Positions 16,484 to 24,783 of a stretch of 64,000 nt of DNA are shown in pieces. The stretch's first letter is position 1. Each line of letters starts with the position of its first letter. Made by a program: the position numbers and the translations under genes. The notes beneath the pieces were generated by a model. That model did no database searches. It was given only the letters and a program-made list of their open reading frames with translations, and had not been told where the DNA came from. Source of the stretch: Bacillus_BU sp051233475 (GTDB lineage Bacteria > Bacillota > Bacilli > Bacillales > Cytobacillaceae); the NCBI RefSeq assembly GCF_051233475.1, contig NZ_JBKFGH010000016.1, forward strand, positions 1-64,000, given 5' to 3'.

Positions 16484-16873
16484 TTAATAATAATAAGGGT
16501 ATGGGAAGATAAACGGATAGACGAAAATGTTATATGGGAAGCGGCGCCGTCGGAACCGTCGGAATCTTCTTCTTCCGTAACCACCACCATATCCTCCATA
16601 TCCACCATACCCACCATCGAAGCCGCCATATGGATCCAAGCCAAACTGGCGAGAATCATCTCCATCTTCTACCATTTCAGGTACAAGCATGGTGACATTT
16701 TGATCATCCATATCTTCTACGATCCCTTCGACTTGCGACCCGTCTGCCATTTGTCCAACTACATAATAATTCATATAGCGTTGACATGCTGATTTTACGT
16801 CTCTAAAATCTTGATCTGCTGAAAGTTGTTGGTCCGGATTATGGACCGGGTACATTCCGAATTGATGATACAT
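16484..16873 (-). CDS. hypothetical protein with Gly/Tyr- and Arg/Phe-rich tail
   Basis: This is a 129-residue protein. Residues 1-72 look like a small beta domain (GQMADGSQVEGIVEDMD resembles Sm-like or YlxM-type beta turns, not proven). It is followed by GGYGGYGGYGG repeats (about 86-98), an Arg/Phe cluster RRRFRRFRRRRF (about 100-111) and a Tyr/Pro/Phe end (FPYPYYY). The composition recalls spore-coat or adhesive low-complexity proteins. It has no signal peptide. The RBS GGAGGG is present. The function is unknown. Confidence 0.7.
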   Translation of the reverse strand: MYHQFGMYPVHNPDQQLSADQDFRDVKSACQRYMNYYVVGQMADGSQVEGIVEDMDDQNVTMLVPEMVEDGDDSRQFGLDPYGGFDGGYGGYGGYGGGYGRRRFRRFRRRRFPYNIFVYPFIFPYPYYY

Positions 16874-17058
16874 ATTAAATCCCTCCTCTATGGAAACAGA
16901 TTATTCTTATAGGCTTATGTTTGTTCTGACCTTCTTTTTTTCTTCTTCTAATAGATTGAAAATAAATAATATTTTGAAAAAAATTGAAAATTAGACAGGA
17001 ATATTCCTTATTAATCGAGTAATTAAAACGTAATAAATAATTAATATAGGTGAAAATC

Positions 17059-18207
17059 ATGCATATAAGTAAATTTGTCGCACCCGAAATCATCTTTGGA
17101 AAACATTCTATTCAACAAGCGGGAGAAGCCTGTCTTCGCTTGGGGGCAAAAAAAGTATTGATTGTTAGTGATTACGGTGTAGCTAAAGCAGGGTGGCTAG
17201 AAAAGGTAATTTCTATTTGTCAGGAATCCCATCTTCCAGTGGCCACGTTTATAGAGGTTACTGAAAACCCAAAGGATCATGACGTCGTATCGGGGTGTCG
17301 GGTTTATATCGAGAATGAATGTGATGCCATTATCGGCTTAGGTGGTGGAAGTGCGTTAGACACCGCGAAAGCGATTGCGATTCTAGCTGTTAACGGAGGG
17401 GAAATTAGTGATTATGAAGGCGTTGATAAAATTGAAAAACCTCTCCCGCCATTAATAATGATTGCAACAACTGCAGGATCGGGTTCTGAGGTATCACAAT
17501 TTTCCGTTATTGTTGATTCAGAACGGCAAAAGAAAATGACGATTATTTCAAAATCGCTCGTACCTGATATAGCCATCGTTGACCCGATTACTTTAGTGAC
17601 AAAGGATTCCTTTTTAACGGCGACCACAGGCATGGATGTACTTTCCCATTCAGTAGAGGCCTTTGTCAGTATGGCAGCCACACCGCTGACAGATGTTCAG
17701 GCAAAGAATGCTCTATCGCTTGTGTGTAAATATTTGCGTCCATCTGTTGCTTCAAAGGCAAACGAGGAAGCGAAAGAAGGGATGGCAATGGCAAGTCTTC
17801 AAGCGGGATTAGCTTTTTCCAATGCTATATTAGGGGCTGTTCATGCCATATCACATGCAATCGGAGGGAAGTTGCTTATATCTCATGGAGAGATTAATGC
17901 AGTTTTGCTTCCCTATATTATGGATTTTAATTTTATCGCTGTCCCAGACCGATATATGAAGATAGCTGAATACATGGGGATTGATACGAGGGGATTGAAC
18001 GAAAGACAAGCAGGAAATGAAGCGATTCAATTTGTTCGGGATTTAGCATCCGATATTGGGGTTCCACTTGGATTAAGTGAGCTGGGCTTCACTGAGGATA
18101 TGATTGATACAATGAGTACCCTCGCTTTACAGGATGCTTGCATGATTACCAATCCAAGGGATATTTCACTAGATCAAATGAAAAAGTTATTGAGAAGTAC
18201 ATTGTAA
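17059..18207 (+). CDS. iron-containing alcohol dehydrogenase
   Basis: The product is 382 residues of the Fe-ADH family (group III). The NAD-binding signature GGGSALDTAK lies near 95-104, and the metal-binding histidines fall in HAISHAIGGKL (about 262-272) and further residues in the C-terminal helical domain. It interconverts an alcohol and its aldehyde or ketone with NAD(P). The ATG at 17059 follows AGGTGA by five bases; a GTG three codons earlier lies inside that RBS. It is 12 bases from the histidine kinase gene, so it heads a three-gene operon with the two-component system. Confidence 0.9.
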   Translation: MHISKFVAPEIIFGKHSIQQAGEACLRLGAKKVLIVSDYGVAKAGWLEKVISICQESHLPVATFIEVTENPKDHDVVSGCRVYIENECDAIIGLGGGSALDTAKAIAILAVNGGEISDYEGVDKIEKPLPPLIMIATTAGSGSEVSQFSVIVDSERQKKMTIISKSLVPDIAIVDPITLVTKDSFLTATTGMDVLSHSVEAFVSMAATPLTDVQAKNALSLVCKYLRPSVASKANEEAKEGMAMASLQAGLAFSNAILGAVHAISHAIGGKLLISHGEINAVLLPYIMDFNFIAVPDRYMKIAEYMGIDTRGLNERQAGNEAIQFVRDLASDIGVPLGLSELGFTEDMIDTMSTLALQDACMITNPRDISLDQMKKLLRSTL

Positions 18208-18219
18208 TGAGGTGGACAA

Positions 18220-19857
18220 ATGGTTGAGGGAAAACAAGAAATGATTGCTCTCTTAACAGGGGTTAAATCCTCGAAAAGGAATTATTATACCGAGTTAAAA
18301 AGCACAGTGGAGCAACTACGTAAAAAAAATATGCAATTAGAAATCATAAATGACGTGATGAAAAGTATTAAAGTGGATATGTCGCTGAATGATGTATTAA
18401 AGAATGTTATTGATAAATTAACCGTTTTCATGAAATGTGATCGGATCTGTTTATTGGTGTTGAAAAACGAAGAGCTAGTTTTATCTAATGTGTATCCTGA
18501 GAAAAGTCACTGTTCTAAAGTTTATTCAACTGTTTTTGTTGAAAATTCTCTTTACTGGTCATCCTTAAAAAACAAAGAAACAATCCACCTGCAATTTGAG
18601 CAAACAGATGATGAGTTTTTCGAAAAACAATTTTTACTTGAAGCTAAAATAAATAGTATTCTTGTCCTTCCTATTTTTATAAAAAATAAAGGAATTGGAA
18701 TTTTAAGTATCGGACGTAAGGATGGAGCCTGCTGGAGTGACGAGGATGTTTCCTTTTTAGAGAATCTTGCAGACCATCTGGCGGTTAGTATTGAAAATAC
18801 CCAGCTTTATACCGAGGTGGTTCGCAGCAAACAACATTGGGAAGACACGTTTAAGGCTGTTGATGATATGATCGTTATTTTTGATAAAAATTTGCACATA
18901 CTCCAATCTAATGATGCTGCGAAAAACGTTTTTAACTGTGAACCTGAAGAGGTGGATGAAAGGCTTAAAACCCTTCTTCAAACTACGCTGCAATCTTTAA
19001 AGCCGGAATATAGTGATCTGTATTTCGATAATCAGTCTATTTTTGAAGCCTATACTTACCCGATTCAAAACAACCAAAACCAAGTATATGGAGTCATTTT
19101 GTATGCAAAGGATGTTACGGGGAAACGGAAATTGGAAGCGCAATTGCTTCATTCAGGAAAGCTCGCAGCGATTGGGGAAATGGCGGCTGGTATTGCCCAT
19201 GAACTAAATAGTCCATTAACAGCCATTCTAGGGAATTCTCAAATACTATTAAGAAATAGTCAAGAGGAAGATCCCGCTTACTCATTATTAACGGATATAA
19301 AAAACTGTGGTGATCGCAGTAAAAAAATAATTAAAAGCCTGTTAACGTTTTCCCGCCAGGATGAATATCTATTTGAGTTATTTTCTTTAAATGAAGCGGT
19401 TAACCAAGTACTGCATCTATTAAAATATCAATTGCAAAAAAGCGAGGTCGATGTGAATTTAGAACTATCCGATCGATTACCAAAATTACTTGGAAGCCAA
19501 CAGCAAATTGAACAAATTATCGTAAATCTCATTTTAAATGCCCGTGATGCACTTGAAATTTCAGACCATATCAACAAGGAAATCGTTATTAAAACGTTGC
19601 TTGTTGGAAATAAAATTGTGTTAACGGTTCAGGATAATGGAATTGGGATCCACGAAAATATGTTATCCGATATTTTTTTACCATTTTATACAACGAAGGA
19701 AATGGAAAAGGGGACTGGACTGGGACTTTCCGTAAGCTTCGGGATTGCGAAAGCTCACGGTGGTACCATCGAAGTAAAGAGTAAGCTAAATCAGGGAAGT
19801 ACTTTTACGCTTAAACTTCCGTTACAGCCCCCAAGGGTAATTGAGGTGAGCTCATGA
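18220..19857 (+). CDS. cytoplasmic GAF-PAS sensor histidine kinase (NtrB-like)
   Basis: The product is 545 residues with no membrane segment. A coiled coil (about 20-45) leads to a GAF domain (about 48-196), then a PAS domain (about 205-300), an H-box with His327 in IAHELNSPL, and an ATPase domain with NARDAL, DNGIGI and GTGLGLS. It should sense a soluble signal, perhaps an alcohol, aldehyde or redox state through GAF/PAS, and phosphorylate the next gene product. Its stop overlaps the regulator start in ATGA. The RBS is GAGGTG. Confidence 0.92.
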   Translation: MVEGKQEMIALLTGVKSSKRNYYTELKSTVEQLRKKNMQLEIINDVMKSIKVDMSLNDVLKNVIDKLTVFMKCDRICLLVLKNEELVLSNVYPEKSHCSKVYSTVFVENSLYWSSLKNKETIHLQFEQTDDEFFEKQFLLEAKINSILVLPIFIKNKGIGILSIGRKDGACWSDEDVSFLENLADHLAVSIENTQLYTEVVRSKQHWEDTFKAVDDMIVIFDKNLHILQSNDAAKNVFNCEPEEVDERLKTLLQTTLQSLKPEYSDLYFDNQSIFEAYTYPIQNNQNQVYGVILYAKDVTGKRKLEAQLLHSGKLAAIGEMAAGIAHELNSPLTAILGNSQILLRNSQEEDPAYSLLTDIKNCGDRSKKIIKSLLTFSRQDEYLFELFSLNEAVNQVLHLLKYQLQKSEVDVNLELSDRLPKLLGSQQQIEQIIVNLILNARDALEISDHINKEIVIKTLLVGNKIVLTVQDNGIGIHENMLSDIFLPFYTTKEMEKGTGLGLSVSFGIAKAHGGTIEVKSKLNQGSTFTLKLPLQPPRVIEVSS

Positions 19858-21296
19858 TCCATTTGCTCATAGTAGATGATGAAAAAGAAGTTGGAAATTT
19901 CTTATCCCATTTGTTTAGTGCAAAAGGTTATAAGGTTACCGTGGCAAATAGCGGTGAGGAATTTTTACGGCTTAATCTAACAAAACAAATTTTTCAAGCT
20001 GCGCTAATCGATCTAAAGCTTCCTGACACAGACGGTTTGTCGTTACTAGCAATTCTAAAAAAGCAGCAGCCAGGGTGTAAAGCGGTGGCGATGACAGGAT
20101 ACAGTACCATTCACACCGCTGTAGAAGCAATGAAGCTAGGCGCTTCTGATTATATTGAAAAACCTTTTGATGATATTGATGTGCTAGAGAAACAGATCGA
20201 GCACCTTATAGGGAACACCACCAATACATCAGACCAAAATATTCATGAGATCGCTGAAAGAATGGGATTCATTATCGGAAAAAACGACCATATGAATCGT
20301 CTCATTCAAACAGCTTATAAAGTGGCAGGCAAAAATATTAATGTATTAATAGAAGGTGAGACAGGAACTGGAAAAGAAGTATTGGCACGATTTATTCACG
20401 AAGCGAGTCTCCGTTGTGAAGAACCGTTTGTAGGCGTGAATTGTGGAGCCATTTCAGAAACCTTATTAGAAAGCGAATTGTTTGGTCATGAAAAAGGAGC
20501 CTTTACGGGAGCAATTCAACAGAGAAAAGGATTATTTGAGATTGCCAGTAAAGGTACTCTGTTTTTAGATGAAATTGCTGAAGCATCCCATTCAATCCAG
20601 GTTAAACTGCTCCGAATCCTTGAAACCCGGGAATATATGCGGGTTGGAAGCGAAAAGATGATTCAAACGAATACACGTCTTGTCGCAGCTTCTAACGAAA
20701 ACCTGTTTGAGGCAGTTGAAAAAAAGAAATTTCGCGAGGATTTGCTCTATCGCTTAAATGTCGTCCATCTAAAAATCCCCCCTTTAAGAGAACGAAAGGA
20801 GGATATCCCGCTATTGGTCGATCACGTCATTCAACGCCAGGGGGGAGAACCAATTACCTTCACAGAAGAGGCGCTGGAGGCCCTTCAGGCTTATTCATGG
20901 CCTGGAAATATTCGTGAGCTTGCTAATTTCGTGATGAGAGTGATGACGTTATCAGATTGTAGAAATGGATGGATAACGGCTTCGGACCTTCCATTATTTA
21001 ATCAAGGTAATCCTGCGGTTACGGTCACTTTACCTGAAAAGAAGGATCATACTGATCTAGAAAGGTATATTAAAGAATGGTCGAACAACCTATTAACCGT
21101 TTTTGAGCAAAAAGAAGAAATCAACTTGGAAAATATTCTTGGTCAAATGAAAGATCTCGAATCTCAAGTTGGGAAAGCATTCATTTATAAAACGTTAAAG
21201 GATACACTTGGAAATCGAAAGGAAGCCGCTAAGAGATTACAAATCACGATGCGTAAGCTTCGCTACTTATTGAATGAGAAGAAAATTGAAGCTTAA
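19854..21296 (+). CDS. NtrC-type sigma-54-dependent response regulator
   Basis: The product is 480 residues. A receiver domain with phosphoacceptor Asp53 (LIDLKLP) is followed by an AAA+ domain with Walker A GETGTGKE (168-175), the sigma-54 contact loop GAFTGA (215-220) and arginine-finger region, and a Fis-type helix-turn-helix at the end (NRKEAAKRLQI..LRYLLNEK). It should, when phosphorylated, drive sigma-54 RNA polymerase. A matching promoter and dyad lie upstream of the Zn-ADH gene. Sigma-54 activators with receiver domains are rare in Bacillus, where PAS- or PRD-controlled ones (RocR, AcoR, LevR) dominate. Confidence 0.92.
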   Translation: MIHLLIVDDEKEVGNFLSHLFSAKGYKVTVANSGEEFLRLNLTKQIFQAALIDLKLPDTDGLSLLAILKKQQPGCKAVAMTGYSTIHTAVEAMKLGASDYIEKPFDDIDVLEKQIEHLIGNTTNTSDQNIHEIAERMGFIIGKNDHMNRLIQTAYKVAGKNINVLIEGETGTGKEVLARFIHEASLRCEEPFVGVNCGAISETLLESELFGHEKGAFTGAIQQRKGLFEIASKGTLFLDEIAEASHSIQVKLLRILETREYMRVGSEKMIQTNTRLVAASNENLFEAVEKKKFREDLLYRLNVVHLKIPPLRERKEDIPLLVDHVIQRQGGEPITFTEEALEALQAYSWPGNIRELANFVMRVMTLSDCRNGWITASDLPLFNQGNPAVTVTLPEKKDHTDLERYIKEWSNNLLTVFEQKEEINLENILGQMKDLESQVGKAFIYKTLKDTLGNRKEAAKRLQITMRKLRYLLNEKKIEA

Positions 21297-21307
21297 ATTT
21301 CTGTATC

Positions 21308-21345
21308 AACAAAGGTCAACGGGGAGATTCCCGTTGACCTTTGTT
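21308..21345. terminator. bidirectional terminator between regulator and Zn-ADH genes
   Basis: AACAAAGGTCAACGGG and CCCGTTGACCTTTGTT form a perfect 16-bp stem around GAGATT. It serves both convergent genes. Confidence 0.88.
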
Positions 21346-21367
21346 ATGTCTTTGTTCAATTGTGGGT

Positions 21368-22447
21368 TTATTCTAATGTTAACACGACACGCCCGTTAAT
21401 GTTTCCTTTTTCCATTCTCTCAAATACTTCATTTATTTGATCGATAGACTGTACCTCGATATTGGTGCGAACTTTACCTTGTGCGGCGAACTCAATGGCT
21501 TCTTGCAAATCTTTTCTTGTTCCAACAATCGATCCCTTTACGGTAACTCCATTTAATACCGTGTCAAAGATTGGGATTGGCAAATCAGCATTTGGAAGTC
21601 CAACCACTACTAATGTACCGCCTCTTTTTACAGAACCGTACGCCTGTTCAAACGCTTTCTTCGTTACGGCAACACTGACCGCAGCTTGTACACCGCCAAC
21701 CTGGTTTTGGATTTCTTCAATCGGATTTGTCCGTAATCCATTTACTGTTAGATCCGCTCCCAACTGTTTGGCTAACTGAAGTTTATCATCTTGAATGTCT
21801 ACCGCCACGACATTAAATCCCATCGCTTTTGCATATTGCAAGGCCACATGTCCAAGACCGCCAATTCCATAAATGGCAACCCAGTCACCAGGCTTAGCAT
21901 CAGAAACTTTTAACGCTTTATAGGTAGTCACACCAGCACAAAAAATAGGGGAGACTTCGTGCAAATCTAAGCCGTCTGGAATTTTCACCACATAGTTAGC
22001 TGGTGCTTTACAATATTCTGCGTATCCGCCATCGACTGAATACCCCGCGTTTAATTGGTGAGGACAAAGCGTTTCGCGTCCCGTTAAGCAGTATTCACAT
22101 TCACCACAAGCCGAATAAAGCCAAGGAATCCCAACGCGGTCGCCCACTTTAATGGATGTAACACCTTCTGCTACTTCCTCAACGATTCCAACACCTTCGT
22201 GCCCAGGAATCAGTGGTAATTTAGGTTTTACAGGCCAGTCTCCATGTGCAGCATGAAGGTCAGTGTGGCAAACACCACACGCTTTAATTTTTACTAAAAC
22301 TTCACCATAATTTAGTTCAGGTACAGGCACTTCTTTGATTTCAAGCTTTTGTTTAAACTCGTTAATGACTGCCGCTTTCATTAGTTTAGTGCCCCGATTG
22401 TTTTCCTGTACTAAAACGTTTCTGATTTGATTTTCATTGTTCCCCAT
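21368..22447 (-). CDS. zinc-dependent alcohol dehydrogenase (AdhP/AdhT type)
   Basis: This is a 359-residue medium-chain dehydrogenase. The catalytic zinc region has CGVCHTD, the structural zinc loop CGECEYC..LC, and the Rossmann motif GIGGLGHVA. It oxidises short primary alcohols with NAD. Relatives begin at MKAAVINEF, but here the only good RBS (AAAGGAG, 22457-22463) precedes an ATG at 22447, giving a 22-residue hydrophilic N-terminal extension. That start lies about 30 bases after the start point predicted from the sigma-54 promoter at 22488-22503. Likely control: the kinase/NtrC pair encoded convergently. Confidence 0.9.
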   Translation of the reverse strand: MGNNENQIRNVLVQENNRGTKLMKAAVINEFKQKLEIKEVPVPELNYGEVLVKIKACGVCHTDLHAAHGDWPVKPKLPLIPGHEGVGIVEEVAEGVTSIKVGDRVGIPWLYSACGECEYCLTGRETLCPHQLNAGYSVDGGYAEYCKAPANYVVKIPDGLDLHEVSPIFCAGVTTYKALKVSDAKPGDWVAIYGIGGLGHVALQYAKAMGFNVVAVDIQDDKLQLAKQLGADLTVNGLRTNPIEEIQNQVGGVQAAVSVAVTKKAFEQAYGSVKRGGTLVVVGLPNADLPIPIFDTVLNGVTVKGSIVGTRKDLQEAIEFAAQGKVRTNIEVQSIDQINEVFERMEKGNINGRVVLTLE

Positions 22448-22487
22448 AAAATCCATCTCCTTTGTAAACGTATTCATTTAACTAATA

Positions 22488-22503
22488 TGCAAAAAGCGTG
22501 CCA
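22488..22503 (-). promoter_or_regulatory. sigma-54 (-24/-12) promoter of the Zn-ADH gene
   Basis: On the minus strand the sequence reads TGGCACGCTTTTTGCA, a full match to the sigma-54 consensus TGGCACG-N4-TTGCA with correct spacing. The predicted start is near 22477, giving a leader of about 30 bases containing the RBS. Confidence 0.88.
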
Positions 22504-22564
22504 ACTTTTAAAGCGCTTACAACCACCTGGAAATACGGTAATAACAGGAGGATAAGCCGTAAAC

Positions 22565-22603
22565 TCGGCACGTTTTGCCAAATGAACGGCAAAAACATAC
22601 CGA
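22565..22603. promoter_or_regulatory. 39-bp imperfect dyad, probable enhancer site of the NtrC-type regulator
   Basis: Arms TCGGCACGTTTTGCC and GGCAAAAACATACCGA are near-complementary around AAATGAAC. The centre lies ~105 bases upstream of the predicted sigma-54 start point, a usual distance for an upstream activating sequence. Assignment to this regulator is an inference from position. Confidence 0.6.
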
Positions 22604-22672
22604 ATTCATGTCACGCCTTATTTTGATAAAGATTTAAATTAATCTCTAATTTTTTTAACCATTGCATAAGGT

Positions 22673-22684
22673 TTATGGTATAAT
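22673..22684 (+). promoter_or_regulatory. extended -10 promoter of the que operon
   Basis: TGGTATAAT (TG-N-TATAAT) lies about 50 bases before the riboswitch. The -35 region (TTTAAC-like) is weak, as expected with an extended -10. Confidence 0.6.
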
Positions 22685-22731
22685 GAATTGGTTTTCAAGT
22701 TATGTTAAAATACTAATGATAAATTTTATAA

Positions 22732-22765
22732 AGAGGTTCTAGCTACCCTCTCAAAAAAACTAAGG
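22732..22765 (+). ncRNA. preQ1-I riboswitch aptamer
   Basis: AGAGGTTCTAGCTACCCTCT followed by an A-rich tail and ACTAAGG matches the class I preQ1 consensus: P1 stem GAGG/CCTC, loop TTCTAGCTA, and the A-tail that makes the H-type pseudoknot. It senses the queuosine intermediate preQ1 and controls queC-queD-queE and probably folE. Confidence 0.95.
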
Positions 22766-22803
22766 AAAACAGGACTGCTTTCTTAGTAGTGCTGTTTTTT
22801 TGT
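22766..22803 (+). terminator. riboswitch-controlled terminator
   Basis: AACAGGACTGCT and AGTAGTGCTGTT form the terminator stem, ending in a T-run. The competing antiterminator pairs ACTAAG of the aptamer tail (22759-22764) with CTTAGT (22782-22787). Ligand binding would hold the tail and let the terminator form, so preQ1 turns the operon off. Confidence 0.8.
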
Positions 22804-22820
22804 GGGAAGGAATGTGTCAG

Positions 22821-23480
22821 ATGAAAAACGAAAAAGCGGTTGTTGTTTTCAGTGGTGGCCAGGATAGCACAACATGTTTATTTTGGGCTAAAAAACAGTT
22901 TAAAGAAATAGAAGCCGTAACATTTAATTACAACCAAAGACACAAATCGGAAATTGAATGTGCGAAAAATATAGCTAATGAATTAGGGATCAAGCATCAT
23001 ATTTTGGATATGTCACTATTAAATCAATTAGCACCAAACGCTTTGACTCGAGACGATATAGATGTGAAGGACGGGGTCGATGGCGGGCTTCCATCCACCT
23101 TTGTTCCAGGACGCAACTTATTGTTTATGTCCTTTGCAGGTGTACTTGCGCGTCAAATTGGAGCAAGACATATTGTAACAGGTGTCTGTGAGACAGACTT
23201 TAGTGGCTATCCTGACTGCCGCGATGTGTTTATTAAATCGCTCAATGTTACATTAAACCTTTCAATGGATTATCAATTTGTTATTCATACACCTTTGATG
23301 TGGTTAAATAAAGCGGAAACATGGGAACTGGCCGATGATTTAGGGGCGTTCGAATTTGTCCGCGAAAAGACATTAACTTGCTACAACGGCATTGTTGCCG
23401 ATGGATGCGGTGAGTGCCCGGCTTGCAAGCTTCGTCAAAAGGGACATGACGACTACTTGATGGTAAGAAAGGAGCGCTAA
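22821..23480 (+). CDS. queC: 7-cyano-7-deazaguanine (preQ0) synthase QueC
   Basis: The product is 219 residues, the same as B. subtilis QueC. It has an ATP-pyrophosphatase loop SGGQDSTT (about 12-19) and a zinc site with CGECPACKLR near the end. It converts carboxy-deazaguanine and ammonia to preQ0 with ATP. The ATG at 22821 is chosen because AAGGAA lies eight bases upstream; an earlier in-frame TTG/GTG at 22800 overlaps the terminator T-run. It is the first gene behind the preQ1 riboswitch. Confidence 0.96.
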   Translation: MKNEKAVVVFSGGQDSTTCLFWAKKQFKEIEAVTFNYNQRHKSEIECAKNIANELGIKHHILDMSLLNQLAPNALTRDDIDVKDGVDGGLPSTFVPGRNLLFMSFAGVLARQIGARHIVTGVCETDFSGYPDCRDVFIKSLNVTLNLSMDYQFVIHTPLMWLNKAETWELADDLGAFEFVREKTLTCYNGIVADGCGECPACKLRQKGHDDYLMVRKER

Positions 23481-23483
23481 TGC

Positions 23484-23966
23484 ATGTATGGTTTTCGAAT
23501 TGTTGATAAGCTCCAGAAAATAGATGAAGATATCCGTCGTGATCAACTAAAATATCATTCTAAACGCGTCATGATCAGCAAGGAATTTACTTTTGACGCT
23601 GCTCATCATCTTCATGAGTATGATGGAAAATGTATGAACCTTCACGGTCATACGTATAAGGTCATTTTTGGGATTAGCGGATTCCCTGATAAACGCGGGC
23701 TAATGATGGATTTTGCAGATTTGAAGGAAATTTGGAAGCAGGAAATCGAGATCTTCCTCGATCACCGATATTTAAATGAAACATTGCCACCAATGAACAC
23801 AACAGCAGAAAATATGGTCGTTTGGATTTATAAAAAAATGAAAGAAGCATTGCAACGAGAAGATAGACAGAAGCAGTACCTTGGTGCTCGTGTGGAATTT
23901 GTTCGTCTATATGAAACTCCGACAAGCTATGCAGAAGCTAGACGGGAGTGGATGGAGATTGACTAA
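23484..23966 (+). CDS. queD: 6-carboxytetrahydropterin synthase QueD
   Basis: This is a 160-residue T-fold enzyme. Zinc-binding histidines are in AAHHL (about 39-43) and HGHTY (about 54-58), and the catalytic Cys in GKCMNLHG. It turns 7,8-dihydroneopterin triphosphate into 6-carboxytetrahydropterin, the second step towards queuosine. A leader of some 28 residues precedes the usual start. It begins three bases after queC with its own AAAGGAG and overlaps queE by eight bases. Confidence 0.94.
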   Translation: MYGFRIVDKLQKIDEDIRRDQLKYHSKRVMISKEFTFDAAHHLHEYDGKCMNLHGHTYKVIFGISGFPDKRGLMMDFADLKEIWKQEIEIFLDHRYLNETLPPMNTTAENMVVWIYKKMKEALQREDRQKQYLGARVEFVRLYETPTSYAEARREWMEID

Positions 23967-24687
23967 AATTCCAGTAATGGAAATTTTCGGACCAACCATT
24001 CAAGGTGAAGGAATGGTAATCGGACAAAAAACAATGTTCGTCAGAACGGCGGGCTGTGATTACTCCTGCTCGTGGTGTGATTCAGCGTTTACATGGGATG
24101 GATCAGGTAAGGATTTAATAAAACAAATGGAAGCAGAAGAAATCTGGTCGGAGCTTACAGCACTTGGTGGAGATGGTTTTTCCTTTGTGACGATTTCCGG
24201 CGGGAATCCAGCTTTATTAAAAAATTTAAGCGAATTAATCGACTTATTAAAAAAGAAAAACATTAAAATTGGTTTGGAAACACAAGGCAGTAAGTGGCAG
24301 GACTGGTTTTATGAAATTGATGAACTGACCATTTCTCCGAAGCCGCCTAGCTCCAAAATGAAAACAGATTTTCAGGCGCTTGATTCAATTATTGGAAATT
24401 TAAGAAGTGCTGATGCATCGCATCACACAAGCTTGAAGGTCGTTGTGTTTGACGATCAAGATTATCAATTTGCAAAAGAGGTTTATCTTCGTTATCCAAA
24501 CATTCCATTTTTCCTGCAAGTAGGGAATGATGATATTAATACAACTGAAAATGCGCAGCTTATAGCTTTGCTTTTACAAAAATATGAATGGCTGATTAAC
24601 AAAGTGATGGAAGATAACGAATTTAAGGATGTCAAAGTCCTGCCTCAGTTGCACACCTATATTTGGGGTAATAAACGAGGCGTGTAG
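23959..24687 (+). CDS. queE: 7-carboxy-7-deazaguanine synthase QueE
   Basis: This is a 242-residue radical-SAM enzyme that rearranges 6-carboxytetrahydropterin to 7-carboxy-7-deazaguanine. The cluster motif is CDYSCSWC (CxxxCxxC). The TTG at 23959 gives MTKIPVMEIFGPTIQGEG, the same N-terminus as B. subtilis QueE (243 residues). It overlaps the queD stop and has GGGAG ten bases upstream, so it is translationally coupled. It ends in NKRGV like the B. subtilis protein. Confidence 0.95.
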   Translation: MTKIPVMEIFGPTIQGEGMVIGQKTMFVRTAGCDYSCSWCDSAFTWDGSGKDLIKQMEAEEIWSELTALGGDGFSFVTISGGNPALLKNLSELIDLLKKKNIKIGLETQGSKWQDWFYEIDELTISPKPPSSKMKTDFQALDSIIGNLRSADASHHTSLKVVVFDDQDYQFAKEVYLRYPNIPFFLQVGNDDINTTENAQLIALLLQKYEWLINKVMEDNEFKDVKVLPQLHTYIWGNKRGV

Positions 24688-24783
24688 GATAGGTTTAATG
24701 GTTGAAATCAACCTGATAATGTTGAGCAGAGGCAGAGACGAAAGGCCTCTCATTTAAAATAGTTAACCGTAGGGGGAAGCAAT

